8,796 nucleotides of DNA, taken from Candidatus Methanophaga sp. GoMg3.2 (lineage in GTDB: Archaea; Halobacteriota; Syntropharchaeia; Alkanophagales; Methanospirareceae). Under the pieces are notes generated by a model that searched no databases, was not told where the DNA came from, and saw only the letters and a program-made list of their open reading frames with translations. The stretch spans positions 1 to 8,796 of the forward strand of contig QBUN01000332.1 in assembly GCA_013180565.1 (NCBI GenBank), given 5' to 3'. The position numbers were made by a program, and so were the translations under genes. Every line of letters starts with the position of its first letter. The first letter of the stretch is position 1. Positions 1 to 6,979 of the stretch are shown in pieces.

Positions 1-33
1 TTTTAGAAAAGTGGAAGATGACTACATGAAAAA

Positions 34-65
34 CACCTCCTTATAAATCGGAGAAGAAGGAGGTG
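34..65 (+). promoter_or_regulatory. Hairpin enclosing the transposase ribosome binding site
   Basis: CACCTCCTT at 34-42 is perfectly complementary to AAGGAGGTG at 57-65, giving a 9-bp stem with a 14-nt loop. The right arm is a near-perfect Shine-Dalgarno sequence placed 4 nt before the ATG at 70, so a transcript covering both arms would hide its own ribosome binding site. The left arm has the same sequence as the conserved CACCTCCT at the 3' end of 16S rRNA. Other insertion sequences, such as IS10 and IS50, use similar structures to stop translation from transcripts that read in from outside. That role here is inferred. Confidence 0.6.
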
Positions 66-69
66 CAAT

Positions 70-1071
70 ATGGATATAGGATTGGATGTACATAAAAAGA
101 TGAGCTACTATTCGATGGTAGACCGTCAGGGAACAGAAGTGAAGAAATGCAGATTTGCAACGACACGATAAGGTTTGAACGAATTTGCAAGCACTCTGCC
201 AGAAGGAGCAAAAGTGGCGATCGAGGCTTTGACGTCCGGTATCTTTGTATATGAGTACCTGGATGGCAAGAGGATAGAGGTGCATTTGGCACACCCAGTT
301 TATGTCAAGCCGTTTGCGAAGAAGCATGTGAAGACGGACAAAGTGGATGCGAGGGTGTTAGCACAATTGTTGAGGATGGATTACTTACCGGAGAGCTACG
401 TTCCAGGGGAAGATATAAGGGATCTAAGAACGATAGTGCGACATAGAGCCAGCTTTGTTCGTTTAAGAACTTCAATAAAGAATAAAGTACATGCACTGCT
501 AGCGATAGAGGGTGTTCAACCGCCAAAGGTAAGCGACCTATTTGGAAGGAAAGGGATGGTGTTTCTGAAAGAAGTGGAACTGCAAGAAGCAAGGAGGACC
601 GCTTTAGATGTTTACCTGGAAGTGCTGGGAATTCTAGGTAAGAAGATCAATGAGGTAGAGGCAGTCCTACGCGAGAAGGCTGAAGTAACAGAAGAGGCAA
701 TGGGGTTGATGAGTATAGTCGGTATAGGATTCCACAATGCATTACTTGCCCTGAGTGAGCTAGGAGAAATAGAGAGATTCAACAAACCGAAAAGTTTCGT
801 TAGTTACGCAGGATTTGCACCAAAGGTCGAACAATCCAGAGACTATACAAGGTACGGGCACATAAACAAGCATAGCAACGGATTTCTAAGATGGGCCTTA
901 ATACAGAGTACAAGAGCGGCAGTTCATTCAGCAACACCAAATCGCTTCCAGAGAATCTACAATCGGCTAAAAGCAAGAAGGGACGAAAAGGTGGCAATTG
1001 TTGCAACAGCTCGTCACATGGCAGAGTCGGTCTATTGGGTACTAACAAAGAAGGAATCTTACAAAGGATGA
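70..1071 (+). pseudogene. IS110-family DEDD transposase with a premature stop
   Basis: The frame opens at ATG 70 behind a strong Shine-Dalgarno site and would encode about 333 residues, a usual IS110 length. It is interrupted by TAA at 169-171 (codon 34), and the same frame continues without any shift to the TGA at 1069-1071. The four RuvC-like acidic residues are visible in full-length numbering: D6 in GLDVHKK, E52 in KVAIEA, and D90 and D93 in KTDKVDARVLAQ. The C-terminal Transposase_20 region has GIGFHNALLALSEL, SFVSYAGFAP and INKHSNGFLRW, whose serine (about 269) fits the family's catalytic serine. A single base change, for example from GAA, would explain the stop, since the family often has an acidic residue before GL at this place. 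Restart at TTG 175 gives 298 residues without the first aspartate, so an active enzyme is unlikely. The early break and otherwise clean sequence suggest recent inactivation. Confidence 0.9.
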
Positions 1072-1102
1072 AAGAAGGCAATAAGAGCCTCGTATTTTTC
1101 AT

Positions 1103-1333
1103 GATCCCCTAGAGGATCGCCAAAATGAGTGGATGCCGCCAAATACTAACGACACGTAACCATGTACCCACAGAGGTGCGAAGAGATGAATGTCGAAAAA
1201 GGAAGGTTTAATTAACAGGCCCAAATCATAGACCAAAAAAAAGATTAAACCATCCAAATAGAAGAAGCTCGCAGTATTAAGGAAGGGAAAGGAGACGATA
1301 TAGGCTACTTTACGAAAGGGCCCGAATATAGAC
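1103..1333 (+). ncRNA. Possible IS110 guide (bridge/seek) RNA region in the 3' noncoding tail
   Basis: IS110-family elements encode a structured RNA in a noncoding end; in the IS1111 subgroup it lies 3' of the transposase. This stretch has no credible ORF but does contain structure. GATCC (1103-1107) pairs with GGATC (1114-1118). GGTTTAAT (1205-1212) pairs perfectly with ATTAAACC (1244-1251). An imperfect direct repeat, AGGCCCAAATCATAGAC (1217-1233) and GGGCCCGAATATAGAC (1318-1333), has its first copy in the loop of the second stem and its second copy near the presumed right end. A guide loop that repeats the element's end is what a donor-binding loop would look like. The boundaries and the RNA itself are inferred. 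Confidence 0.3.
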
Positions 1334-1350
1334 GATAGAGGGGCAGAAGT

Positions 1351-1368
1351 TTTCTATTATTTCTATTA
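1351..1368. repeat. Tandem 9-bp repeat at the probable IS110 right end
   Basis: TTTCTATTA occurs twice in direct tandem (1351-1359 and 1360-1368). The first copy overlaps the TTTTCTA that mirrors TAGAAAA at 4-10. It may mark the junction of the element with its target, or be simple AT-rich sequence. Confidence 0.5.
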
Positions 1369-1564
1369 ATAACCGCTTATTTATACATGATATTATGTGA
1401 TGACGTCAGACAGTGAGAAAACTCAAAAATTAATGATTCCCTTGCTTTTAATTCACATTTAAATGCTATATCAGGTCTATTTTTCATACAAACTGATGTT
1501 TCTACACGACCTGACATTTACATTAAAAAAAACATCATAAATATATAGGTGGTGTTTTTCAGAG
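1369..1564 (+). promoter_or_regulatory. Promoter and leader region of the giant secreted protein gene
   Basis: This noncoding stretch contains several TATA-like boxes: TTTATA at 1380-1385, TTTAAAT near 1458-1464 and TAAATATATA near 1538-1547. The last is so close to the gene that it would start transcription at about 1570, which suits only a leaderless start at ATG 1577. The middle one would leave a leader of about 80 nt and is compatible with the ribosome binding site AGGTGGTG (1547-1554), 10 nt before ATG 1565. An 8-bp palindrome, TGACGTCA, lies at 1401-1408. The transcription start cannot be fixed from sequence alone. Confidence 0.45.
1460..1520 (+). promoter_or_regulatory. Bulged inverted repeat in the giant-gene leader
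   Basis: TCAGGTC (1471-1477) is perfectly complementary to GACCTGA (1508-1514). The pairing resumes as TAAATG (1460-1465) with CATTTA (1515-1520) after a 5-nt bulge (CTATA), making 13 pairs in total around a 30-nt loop. It could be an RNA stem in the leader or a two-site operator. No known riboswitch is recognised. It ends 44 nt before the start codon and does not cover the ribosome binding site. Confidence 0.45.
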
Positions 1565-4500
1565 ATGGAAATAAAGATGAAAGGCAAAGCGATAATATGT
1601 ATTGCAATGATTGTTGCAGTATTAGCTTCAGCAGTTGGAGCCGTGTCGGCAGCAGATGAGTCTGTAGTGGAGTTTAAAGACCAGGGATATGCAATCAAAA
1701 TAACTTTCCCTGATGGTGAAGGAATAGCACACACTGGATCAAAAGAGATTGTGCTTAGAGATCGTTGCAATGCTGAGGATGTTAATTTGATAAATGTTTA
1801 TGGACGGGATGCATATGAACCAGTAAATATTTCGATTGAAATTGAAGGAGATTCAAACATACGTTGGTCCATTTTCAGATGGAAAAACTCTGTCAATTAT
1901 CCATTTTATATGCCAGTTTACGCGGACACAAGAACAAAGGAGTTTAGGGTTCAACGTGCAGATCATAAGCATGAACATTTGACGAGAAGCAGAGTATATA
2001 AAATTATAGTTCGTGAGCTAGATAAGGAATACCAACCACAGCTTGATATTTACTTTACGCTGGTATTAAATGGCAAGACTATTCCGGAGATAAAGCCGAC
2101 AAACAAACCACCAGTTGCAAACGCAAGTTTGCGTTGCGTAAACGTAAGCGGAAACGTCCTTGAAGAAGTGCTTTTCGCACCTATTCGTAATGTGGAAGTA
2201 AGATTAACAAGCATTGAAGGACCAACGGGCGTTTATTCAACGAATGAAAATACAACTCTTGCGAGAATAACTCCCGAAGGTGATTACTATATCAGAGTTC
2301 CGCCTGGTGTGTATTCTATATGCGCTATGGCGTTTGGCTACATCCCATCTCGCGGATTGGGCGGAGAACGAATGGAGCTCCCAGCCGTTGATCTCACGGG
2401 TCAGTTGACAACAGAACACCAGAACCTCCGCCTCCTTCGGTTACCCTGTACTGTCTTTGGCAACGTCACGGATAACATAACCGAACTGCCAATCAACAAA
2501 GCTCATGTTTCGTTAGACGGCCCTCCTCATATCTATCCGCCTCATCCCAACGTTAGAATAAAAACCGAAACAAACGCCTCTGGCAAATATCGCTTTATCT
2601 TAACATTCGGTGTGCACCCGGGAGGACTATATAATATCTCAGTGAGCAAGTCCGGATACTTGACTAAAACACAAAACTTCACATTAAATTGGAGTAACGT
2701 CATTACCGATTACTATAAGTGCCCACTCTCGCCCCTGGATTATAACCCCCCAATCGTGAATTTTTCACTGCTCTCTGGGCCATCAGAGCTGCCAGACCTG
2801 ACACTTGTCCTTGACGGCATCCAGATCATTTTCAATGAAAATATAGCCACAATATCCGCAACAATACACAACATTGGAACTGTTGATGCAAGTAATATTG
2901 TTGTTCAGTTCTTCGATGGCGATCCCGATGCAGGTGGAACTCAAATCGGAACAGACCGGAAAATATCAGGTATTGCACATGATAGCTCTGGAACCGTGCA
3001 GGTGACCTGGACAGCAATCCCTGGTACACACGACATTTTCGTGCGGGTAGACCCATACGATACCGTATTAGAATCCCGAGAGGATAACAATCAAGCTTAT
3101 AAACAGATAACAATTGGTGGCGCAAAAACAATTTACGTTGATGACGATTTCACGGACAACCCCGCAAATCACCGATGGGATAGAATACAAGAAGGGATAA
3201 ACGATGCAGATGATGGCGATACTGTTTTGGTTTATAACGGTACATATACTGAAACTGTGGACTTGAATAAGCGACTAACGCTAGTAGGCGAAGAAATGCC
3301 CAAGATAGAAGCTCACGGTTCCGGAGATGCTATCCACGTAACGGCAGATAACTGTACAGTCAAAGGATTCTGTTGTGTCAATGCGCAGCCATCGCCCTAT
3401 GCGGGGATACATGTAGAATCATGCAATAACTTTATTGTGGAGAATACCTGCAAGGATAACTATAAGGGCATCTACCTGTCGGGCTCTTCGAACGAGATTT
3501 GGAATAACATTGCAAACTATAACAACAAGTCGGGGATCACCCTTTCTGGCTCAGATAACAATAGGATAATAGGTAATGATGCATCAAACAATGTTAACTA
3601 TGGGGGGATATACTTATACTTATCAAACAATAACGAGATACAAAATAACATTGCAAACTATAACCACGACGACGGTATTTGTCTTTTAACATCAAACGAG
3701 AACAGGATGGCAAACAACACGGCAAAGGACAATGGAAGAGATGGCATCCACCTTTTTAAATCAAGCAATAATAATATTCGGAATAACATTGCAAACTATA
3801 ACCACGACGACGGCATTGGACTTTCAAGATCAAGCGAGAACATAATAGTAAACAACACGGCTAAGGACAATGTTGACGATGGAATCGTCCTTTTTGATTC
3901 GAGTAACAACAATATTTATCTAAACAATTTTGTAGACAACGCTAATAATGCATATTCCTATAATTCAAGCAATATCTGGCACTCCACATCAGAAATAAGC
4001 TACACTTACAACAGCCAAAGTCACACAAACTTCTTGGGCAATTACTGGAGCGATTATAAAGGTAGCGATACAGACGGAGATGGAATTGGCGGTTCCGCAT
4101 ATAGTATAGACGGGGATGAAGATATCTGCCCTCTGATGAAGCCGTGGGAGAGCTACTTTGCGCTTCAAGTAAACTGGCCACCACACAATCCCACACTAAT
4201 ACCAGACAAGCCAGAACCACAACCAGCAGGAACCGCTATTACGTGGTCTGCTTCTGCAACAGAACCCGATGGCGACACGCTTTACTATCGGTTCTGGATA
4301 AAAGGTCCTTCCACGGGTGATTTGTGGACAATAATACAGGATTGGAGTACTGATAACACTTTGAGTTGGCACACAACCACAGCCGACATAGGTGATACCG
4401 ACATCGCGGTTTGGATACGAGACGGGCATCACGAACCGACAAACAGTCATGACCTCGAGATGGTAATCTCTAACTATCAAATTGTATCGGGCACATGCAA

Positions 4501-5413
4501 AGTCCAAATTACGTCAGACCCATCGGACACGGACCGTCCATCACTAGTATATGCCAATGGTTTTTATTACGTGGCATATCAGTCAATCGAAAAGAGCCAC
4601 GGCATCTATATAAAGAAATTCGACGCCCTGTGGAAGTTCAAGAAGAAAGAGGAAGTAGTAAGCGGTAGCGCGTACTATGACAGCCCATCATTAGCATTCG
4701 CAAATAATAAATTATATGTCGTATATATATCAAATGCAGAAGGTGCTAATAAGAACGATTACGATGTGATTGTCAAGGAATACAATCCGAATTCATTCGC
4801 ATGTACAAGTGGCGAGAAATATCTTACTACACTGCAATCATGTCAGGACTTGCCCGCTCTCTACTATAATGACGGGTACTTCTACCTGGCTTATCAATCC
4901 TGGGAGACAGGGAATGGCGATATATACATCAAGAAATTTGATTCTAATTGGAACCCGCTAAAACAAGTTCGTGTGACATCGAAAAGCTCCCTTCAGGACG
5001 GACCGTCCATAACATATGCAGACGGTTACTTCTACGTGGCTTATTACTCTATGGAGACCGATAATCGAGATATATTCGTGAAGCGGCTCAACACAAACTT
5101 GAATCTCGACGTGTTCAAGAAGCAAATCACGTTCGAAACATCACGTCAAACTTATCCATCAATAGCCTTCGTCAATAATCAATTCGCAATAGCATATGCA
5201 TCCACCGAGACCGGAACGTGGGGTATATACATGAAGAAATATGACAAGAACTGGAACTTCATCGAGAAGATGAAGGTTGTAGATGACAATTCAGCCCATG
5301 AGCGGCGACCTTCTATCACTTATGCACAAAATGATTTGTGGATAGCGTATGTGCGGTATTTAGAGGAAAGTGATAATTGGTACACATTCGCGATAATTCC
5401 TGGTTGTGAATAG
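1565..5413 (+). CDS. Secreted multidomain NosD-like beta-helix / CARDB / beta-propeller protein, 1282 aa
   Basis: Residues 1-30 form a Sec signal peptide: a lysine-rich start, the hydrophobic core AIICIAMIVAVLASAVGAV, and a likely cleavage near VSA-A. Residues 31-178 match no family I recognise. Residues 185-262 and 293-376 look like carboxypeptidase-regulatory/CNA-B beta-sandwiches, with the typical GDYYIRVPPGVYSICAMAFGY and SGKYRF...YNISVSKSGY. Residues 408-517 are a CARDB domain (LPDLTLV, TIHNIGTVDASNIVVQFFDG, ESREDNNQ). Residues 521-862 are a NosD-type right-handed beta-helix, starting KTIYVDDDF, running through N-rich coils, and closing with the usual NYWSDYKGSDTDGDGIGG and PLMKPWE. Residues 866-975 are an Ig/FN3-like domain (TEPDGDTLYYRFW). 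Residues 979-1282 hold six propeller-like units of about 50 residues with the theme PSITYADGYFYVAY...IYIKKFD. There is no C-terminal membrane segment, PGF sorting signal or cell-wall anchor, so it is probably released or held non-covalently; many N-glycosylation sequons fit surface exposure. A role in binding glycans or other cell-surface partners is inferred; no catalytic site is seen. ATG 1565 is chosen because AGGTGGTG precedes it at good spacing; ATG 1577 is the alternative. Confidence 0.92.
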   Translation: MEIKMKGKAIICIAMIVAVLASAVGAVSAADESVVEFKDQGYAIKITFPDGEGIAHTGSKEIVLRDRCNAEDVNLINVYGRDAYEPVNISIEIEGDSNIRWSIFRWKNSVNYPFYMPVYADTRTKEFRVQRADHKHEHLTRSRVYKIIVRELDKEYQPQLDIYFTLVLNGKTIPEIKPTNKPPVANASLRCVNVSGNVLEEVLFAPIRNVEVRLTSIEGPTGVYSTNENTTLARITPEGDYYIRVPPGVYSICAMAFGYIPSRGLGGERMELPAVDLTGQLTTEHQNLRLLRLPCTVFGNVTDNITELPINKAHVSLDGPPHIYPPHPNVRIKTETNASGKYRFILTFGVHPGGLYNISVSKSGYLTKTQNFTLNWSNVITDYYKCPLSPLDYNPPIVNFSLLSGPSELPDLTLVLDGIQIIFNENIATISATIHNIGTVDASNIVVQFFDGDPDAGGTQIGTDRKISGIAHDSSGTVQVTWTAIPGTHDIFVRVDPYDTVLESREDNNQAYKQITIGGAKTIYVDDDFTDNPANHRWDRIQEGINDADDGDTVLVYNGTYTETVDLNKRLTLVGEEMPKIEAHGSGDAIHVTADNCTVKGFCCVNAQPSPYAGIHVESCNNFIVENTCKDNYKGIYLSGSSNEIWNNIANYNNKSGITLSGSDNNRIIGNDASNNVNYGGIYLYLSNNNEIQNNIANYNHDDGICLLTSNENRMANNTAKDNGRDGIHLFKSSNNNIRNNIANYNHDDGIGLSRSSENIIVNNTAKDNVDDGIVLFDSSNNNIYLNNFVDNANNAYSYNSSNIWHSTSEISYTYNSQSHTNFLGNYWSDYKGSDTDGDGIGGSAYSIDGDEDICPLMKPWESYFALQVNWPPHNPTLIPDKPEPQPAGTAITWSASATEPDGDTLYYRFWIKGPSTGDLWTIIQDWSTDNTLSWHTTTADIGDTDIAVWIRDGHHEPTNSHDLEMVISNYQIVSGTCKVQITSDPSDTDRPSLVYANGFYYVAYQSIEKSHGIYIKKFDALWKFKKKEEVVSGSAYYDSPSLAFANNKLYVVYISNAEGANKNDYDVIVKEYNPNSFACTSGEKYLTTLQSCQDLPALYYNDGYFYLAYQSWETGNGDIYIKKFDSNWNPLKQVRVTSKSSLQDGPSITYADGYFYVAYYSMETDNRDIFVKRLNTNLNLDVFKKQITFETSRQTYPSIAFVNNQFAIAYASTETGTWGIYMKKYDKNWNFIEKMKVVDDNSAHERRPSITYAQNDLWIAYVRYLEESDNWYTFAIIPGCE
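3503..3919 (+). repeat. Intragenic tandem duplication of a two-coil beta-helix unit
   Basis: Three in-frame units follow each other at 3503-3643 (47 codons), 3644-3781 and 3782-3919 (46 codons each). Each begins with the codons for NNIANYN, using the same bases AATAACATTGCAAACTAT. Units two and three are identical for more than 30 bases at their start and share another nearly identical stretch encoding NNTAKDN at 3714 and 3852; 34 of their 46 residues are the same. The first unit is more diverged. This indicates recent duplication of two helix coils at a time, so the number of coils may vary between strains. Confidence 0.88.
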
Positions 5414-5490
5414 TCAAAAGTTCAGGAGTATAGATAGACGTTGTTCGTAGTTGGCCCCAATTTTCCAGCGAAATCACGATATCCACAAGT

Positions 5491-5579
5491 TTTACCACAG
5501 AGTGCGCAGAGAACCCAAGCGTGGATTGGAACGCTCTTGTCTTAAACTCTGCGCACTCGGCGATCTCCGCGGTGATAAA
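5491..5579. repeat. Imperfect palindromic element, MITE/REP-like, between convergent genes
   Basis: GAGTGCGCAGAG (5500-5511) and CTCTGCGCACTC (5547-5558) are perfect 12-bp inverted arms around a 35-nt loop, which contains a smaller AGCGT/ACGCT pair (5518-5522, 5531-5535). Beyond the arms both ends show TTTAYCAC in inverted orientation (5491-5498 and 5572-5579), the right side carrying about 14 extra bases. The arms resemble the CACAGAG-type dispersed repeats seen in many archaeal and bacterial genomes. AAATCACG occurs on both sides (5471-5478, 5577-5584) but overlaps the right end, so it is not a convincing target duplication. Lying between the stops of two convergent genes, the structure could end transcripts from both directions, although it lacks a U-tract. 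Confidence 0.65.
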
Positions 5580-5629
5580 TCACGGGATTCTTTAGACTGT
5601 TCCCTCTACGGTAAACATGCACACTAATA

Positions 5630-6787
5630 CTATTTGATGAGCTCACGCAAAACCGAAATCACTGCATCTAGCTCATCCTTACTTATAACCAGTGGCGGCA
5701 CCAACCGAATCACGTTATTAGAAGTGCAATTAATTAATATGCCGCGTTCGAGCGCATCAGCCACTATTTCTGCACATGGTTTCGTTAATTCGATCGCGAT
5801 CATAAGCCCTTTTCCTCTTAGCTCCTTCACTATTGGATTGGACCCGATTCCAACAGCATCCATGAAATATTCACCGAGCTCTTTTGACCGAGCCACTAAC
5901 TTTTCCGCTTCTATCACTTTTATAGCCGCTAATGCAGTGGCACACGCCAACGGATTACCACCAAAGGTAGACCCATGCTCACCGACTTCGAATTCTATGC
6001 CCTCTCTAGCGAGCATTGCTCCTATTGGGAATCCCGCACCCATTGCTTTTGCTAATGTCATTATATCCGGCTCTACACCCTCATGGTCTTTACAGAACCA
6101 TTTACCTGTACGTCCAAAACCTGTCTGTATCTCATCTAAAATCAATAATACGCCTTTATCGTCGCATATATCCCTTACCGCTTTCAAATACCCACCTGAA
6201 GGTACGATTACGCCAGATTCACCCTGTATAGGCTCTAATATAACTGCCGCAGTGTCTTTATCGATTACAGCACCAATTGCTGCTGCATCGTTGTATGGCA
6301 CGAATTTTACGTCTTGCACTAATAACGGCTCAAATACGGCTCTCAACCGTGTCCCGAACGTTGCACTCAGGGAACCGATGGTTCGGCCATGGAAACTGCC
6401 CTCCGTAGCTATAAATTTGTGCTTACCGGTCGTTTTAATTGCCAGCTTCAATGCCGCTTCTACACTTTCCGCACCCGAATTGCAGAAAAAACTTTTGGCC
6501 ATGCCGCTTATCGCTGATAGCTTCTCCGCAAGTCTCACCTGCGGCTCGGTATAATACAAATTCGAGATGTGCATTAGCTTATCCGCTTGCTCTTTTAACG
6601 CTTTTAACACTACCGGGTGGCTATATCCTACGGCATTTACTGCAATCCCTGCAACGCAATCTATATACTCCTTTCCTGTGTAATCCGTTACTTTTGCGCC
6701 TTTGCCTGATTCTATCACTATTCGCGGTCTCTTGTAGACCGGCATCATGTACCTCTTTTCCTTCTCGAATACCTCTTCCTGGGACAT
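5630..6787 (-). CDS. argD: Acetylornithine aminotransferase (class III, PLP-dependent)
   Basis: The product has 385 residues, full length for the ArgD group of class III aminotransferases. These transfer an amino group between glutamate and N-acetylglutamate semialdehyde to make N2-acetylornithine in cytosolic arginine biosynthesis. Visible motifs are NSGAESVEAALKLA (103-116) and FHGRT (132-136) for the cofactor phosphate and ring, EPIQGE (185-190), LILDEIQTGFGRTGK (215-229) with the aspartate that contacts the pyridine nitrogen, TLAKAMG with Schiff-base lysine K247, HGSTFGGNPLACA (271-283) and the C-terminal IRLVPPL. The start is well fixed: GAGGTGAT lies 8 nt before the ATG and a TATA box lies further upstream. 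No other arginine gene is near, so it appears monocistronic. Related enzymes accept succinyldiaminopimelate, LysW-bound lysine precursors, ornithine or 4-aminobutyrate, and sequence alone does not separate these fully. The gene converges on the giant secreted protein gene. Confidence 0.93.
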   Translation of the reverse strand: MSQEEVFEKEKRYMMPVYKRPRIVIESGKGAKVTDYTGKEYIDCVAGIAVNAVGYSHPVVLKALKEQADKLMHISNLYYTEPQVRLAEKLSAISGMAKSFFCNSGAESVEAALKLAIKTTGKHKFIATEGSFHGRTIGSLSATFGTRLRAVFEPLLVQDVKFVPYNDAAAIGAVIDKDTAAVILEPIQGESGVIVPSGGYLKAVRDICDDKGVLLILDEIQTGFGRTGKWFCKDHEGVEPDIMTLAKAMGAGFPIGAMLAREGIEFEVGEHGSTFGGNPLACATALAAIKVIEAEKLVARSKELGEYFMDAVGIGSNPIVKELRGKGLMIAIELTKPCAEIVADALERGILINCTSNNVIRLVPPLVISKDELDAVISVLRELIK

Positions 6788-6795
6788 CTAACTAA

Positions 6796-6841
6796 ATCAC
6801 CTCTTTTGCGAGAGCTCCATTTCACTCATTAGATTTATAAA
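6796..6841 (-). promoter_or_regulatory. TATA box and Shine-Dalgarno site of argD
   Basis: On the minus strand a TTTATAAA box (6834-6841) is followed by GAGGTGAT (6796-6803), a perfect match to the archaeal anti-Shine-Dalgarno, 8 nt before the start at 6787. Transcription would begin near 6811, giving a leader of about 25 nt. A second TATA-like run lies at 6853-6863, between this and the divergent gene. Confidence 0.6.
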
Positions 6842-6937
6842 CGCGCTTTATCATAAATTTTATAGGAACATAGGAATAAGAAGGTTGTATTTGTATAGCG
6901 AATCTTAAAAACCACGAGATTTTACAAGAGTAACACA

Positions 6938-6979
6938 AGAAGATAATGCAGGATACCGGTTTAACTTGCATCGTCTTCT
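6938..6979 (+). promoter_or_regulatory. Inverted repeat just upstream of the acylphosphatase-like gene
   Basis: AGAAGATAATGCA (6938-6950) can pair with TGCATCGTCTTCT (6967-6979) over 13 positions with one G-T wobble and one mismatch, around a 16-nt loop that includes the palindrome ACCGGT. It abuts TATATA at about 6979-6984 and a weak purine-rich ribosome binding site (AAGGGA) before ATG 7005. If TATATA is the promoter the mRNA would be almost leaderless and the repeat would be a DNA operator. If transcription starts further upstream it would be an RNA hairpin. Confidence 0.45.

Larger units (their letters stand above)
4..1356 (+). mobile_element. IS110-family insertion sequence, decayed copy (approximate ends)
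   Basis: The element is identified by its DEDD-type transposase, which occupies most of its length. The ends are uncertain, because IS110 elements usually lack clear terminal inverted repeats. The only end-like pair I found is TAGAAAA at 4-10 and its complement TTTTCTA at 1350-1356. These would give an element of about 1.35 kb, a normal size for the family, with a short 5' and a longer 3' noncoding part as in the IS1111 subgroup. A 7-bp match in AT-rich DNA is weak evidence, and the true left end may lie outside the window. The transposase carries a nonsense codon, so this copy should not move by itself. Confidence 0.45.

Noticed and set aside
175..1071. Treating the TTG start at 175 as a genuine 298-residue transposase
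   Set aside because: The same frame extends upstream to a well-placed ATG at 70 with the first catalytic aspartate, and TTG 175 has no ribosome binding site.
1401..1408. TGACGTCA palindrome as a regulator site
   Set aside because: An isolated 8-bp palindrome is expected by chance too often, and no second copy is present.
3503..3919. CRISPR-like repeat array
   Set aside because: The repeats are in frame, encode beta-helix coils and have related rather than unique intervening sequence.
5411..5413. Pyrrolysine readthrough of the TAG stop of the giant gene (also considered for the TAG at 5630-5632)
   Set aside because: The next in-frame stop follows after only 7 codons, and for argD after 1 codon, so readthrough would add nothing recognisable.
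5471..5584. AAATCACG pair as a target-site duplication of the palindromic element
   Set aside because: The right copy overlaps the element's own end and the left copy lies 12 bases outside the left end, so the geometry does not fit an insertion.
5634..6554. 306-codon open frame on the plus strand opposite the aminotransferase gene
   Set aside because: It is fully antisense to a clear argD-type gene, has an S/P/T-rich low-information translation and no ribosome binding site; it arises from the codon use of the real gene.
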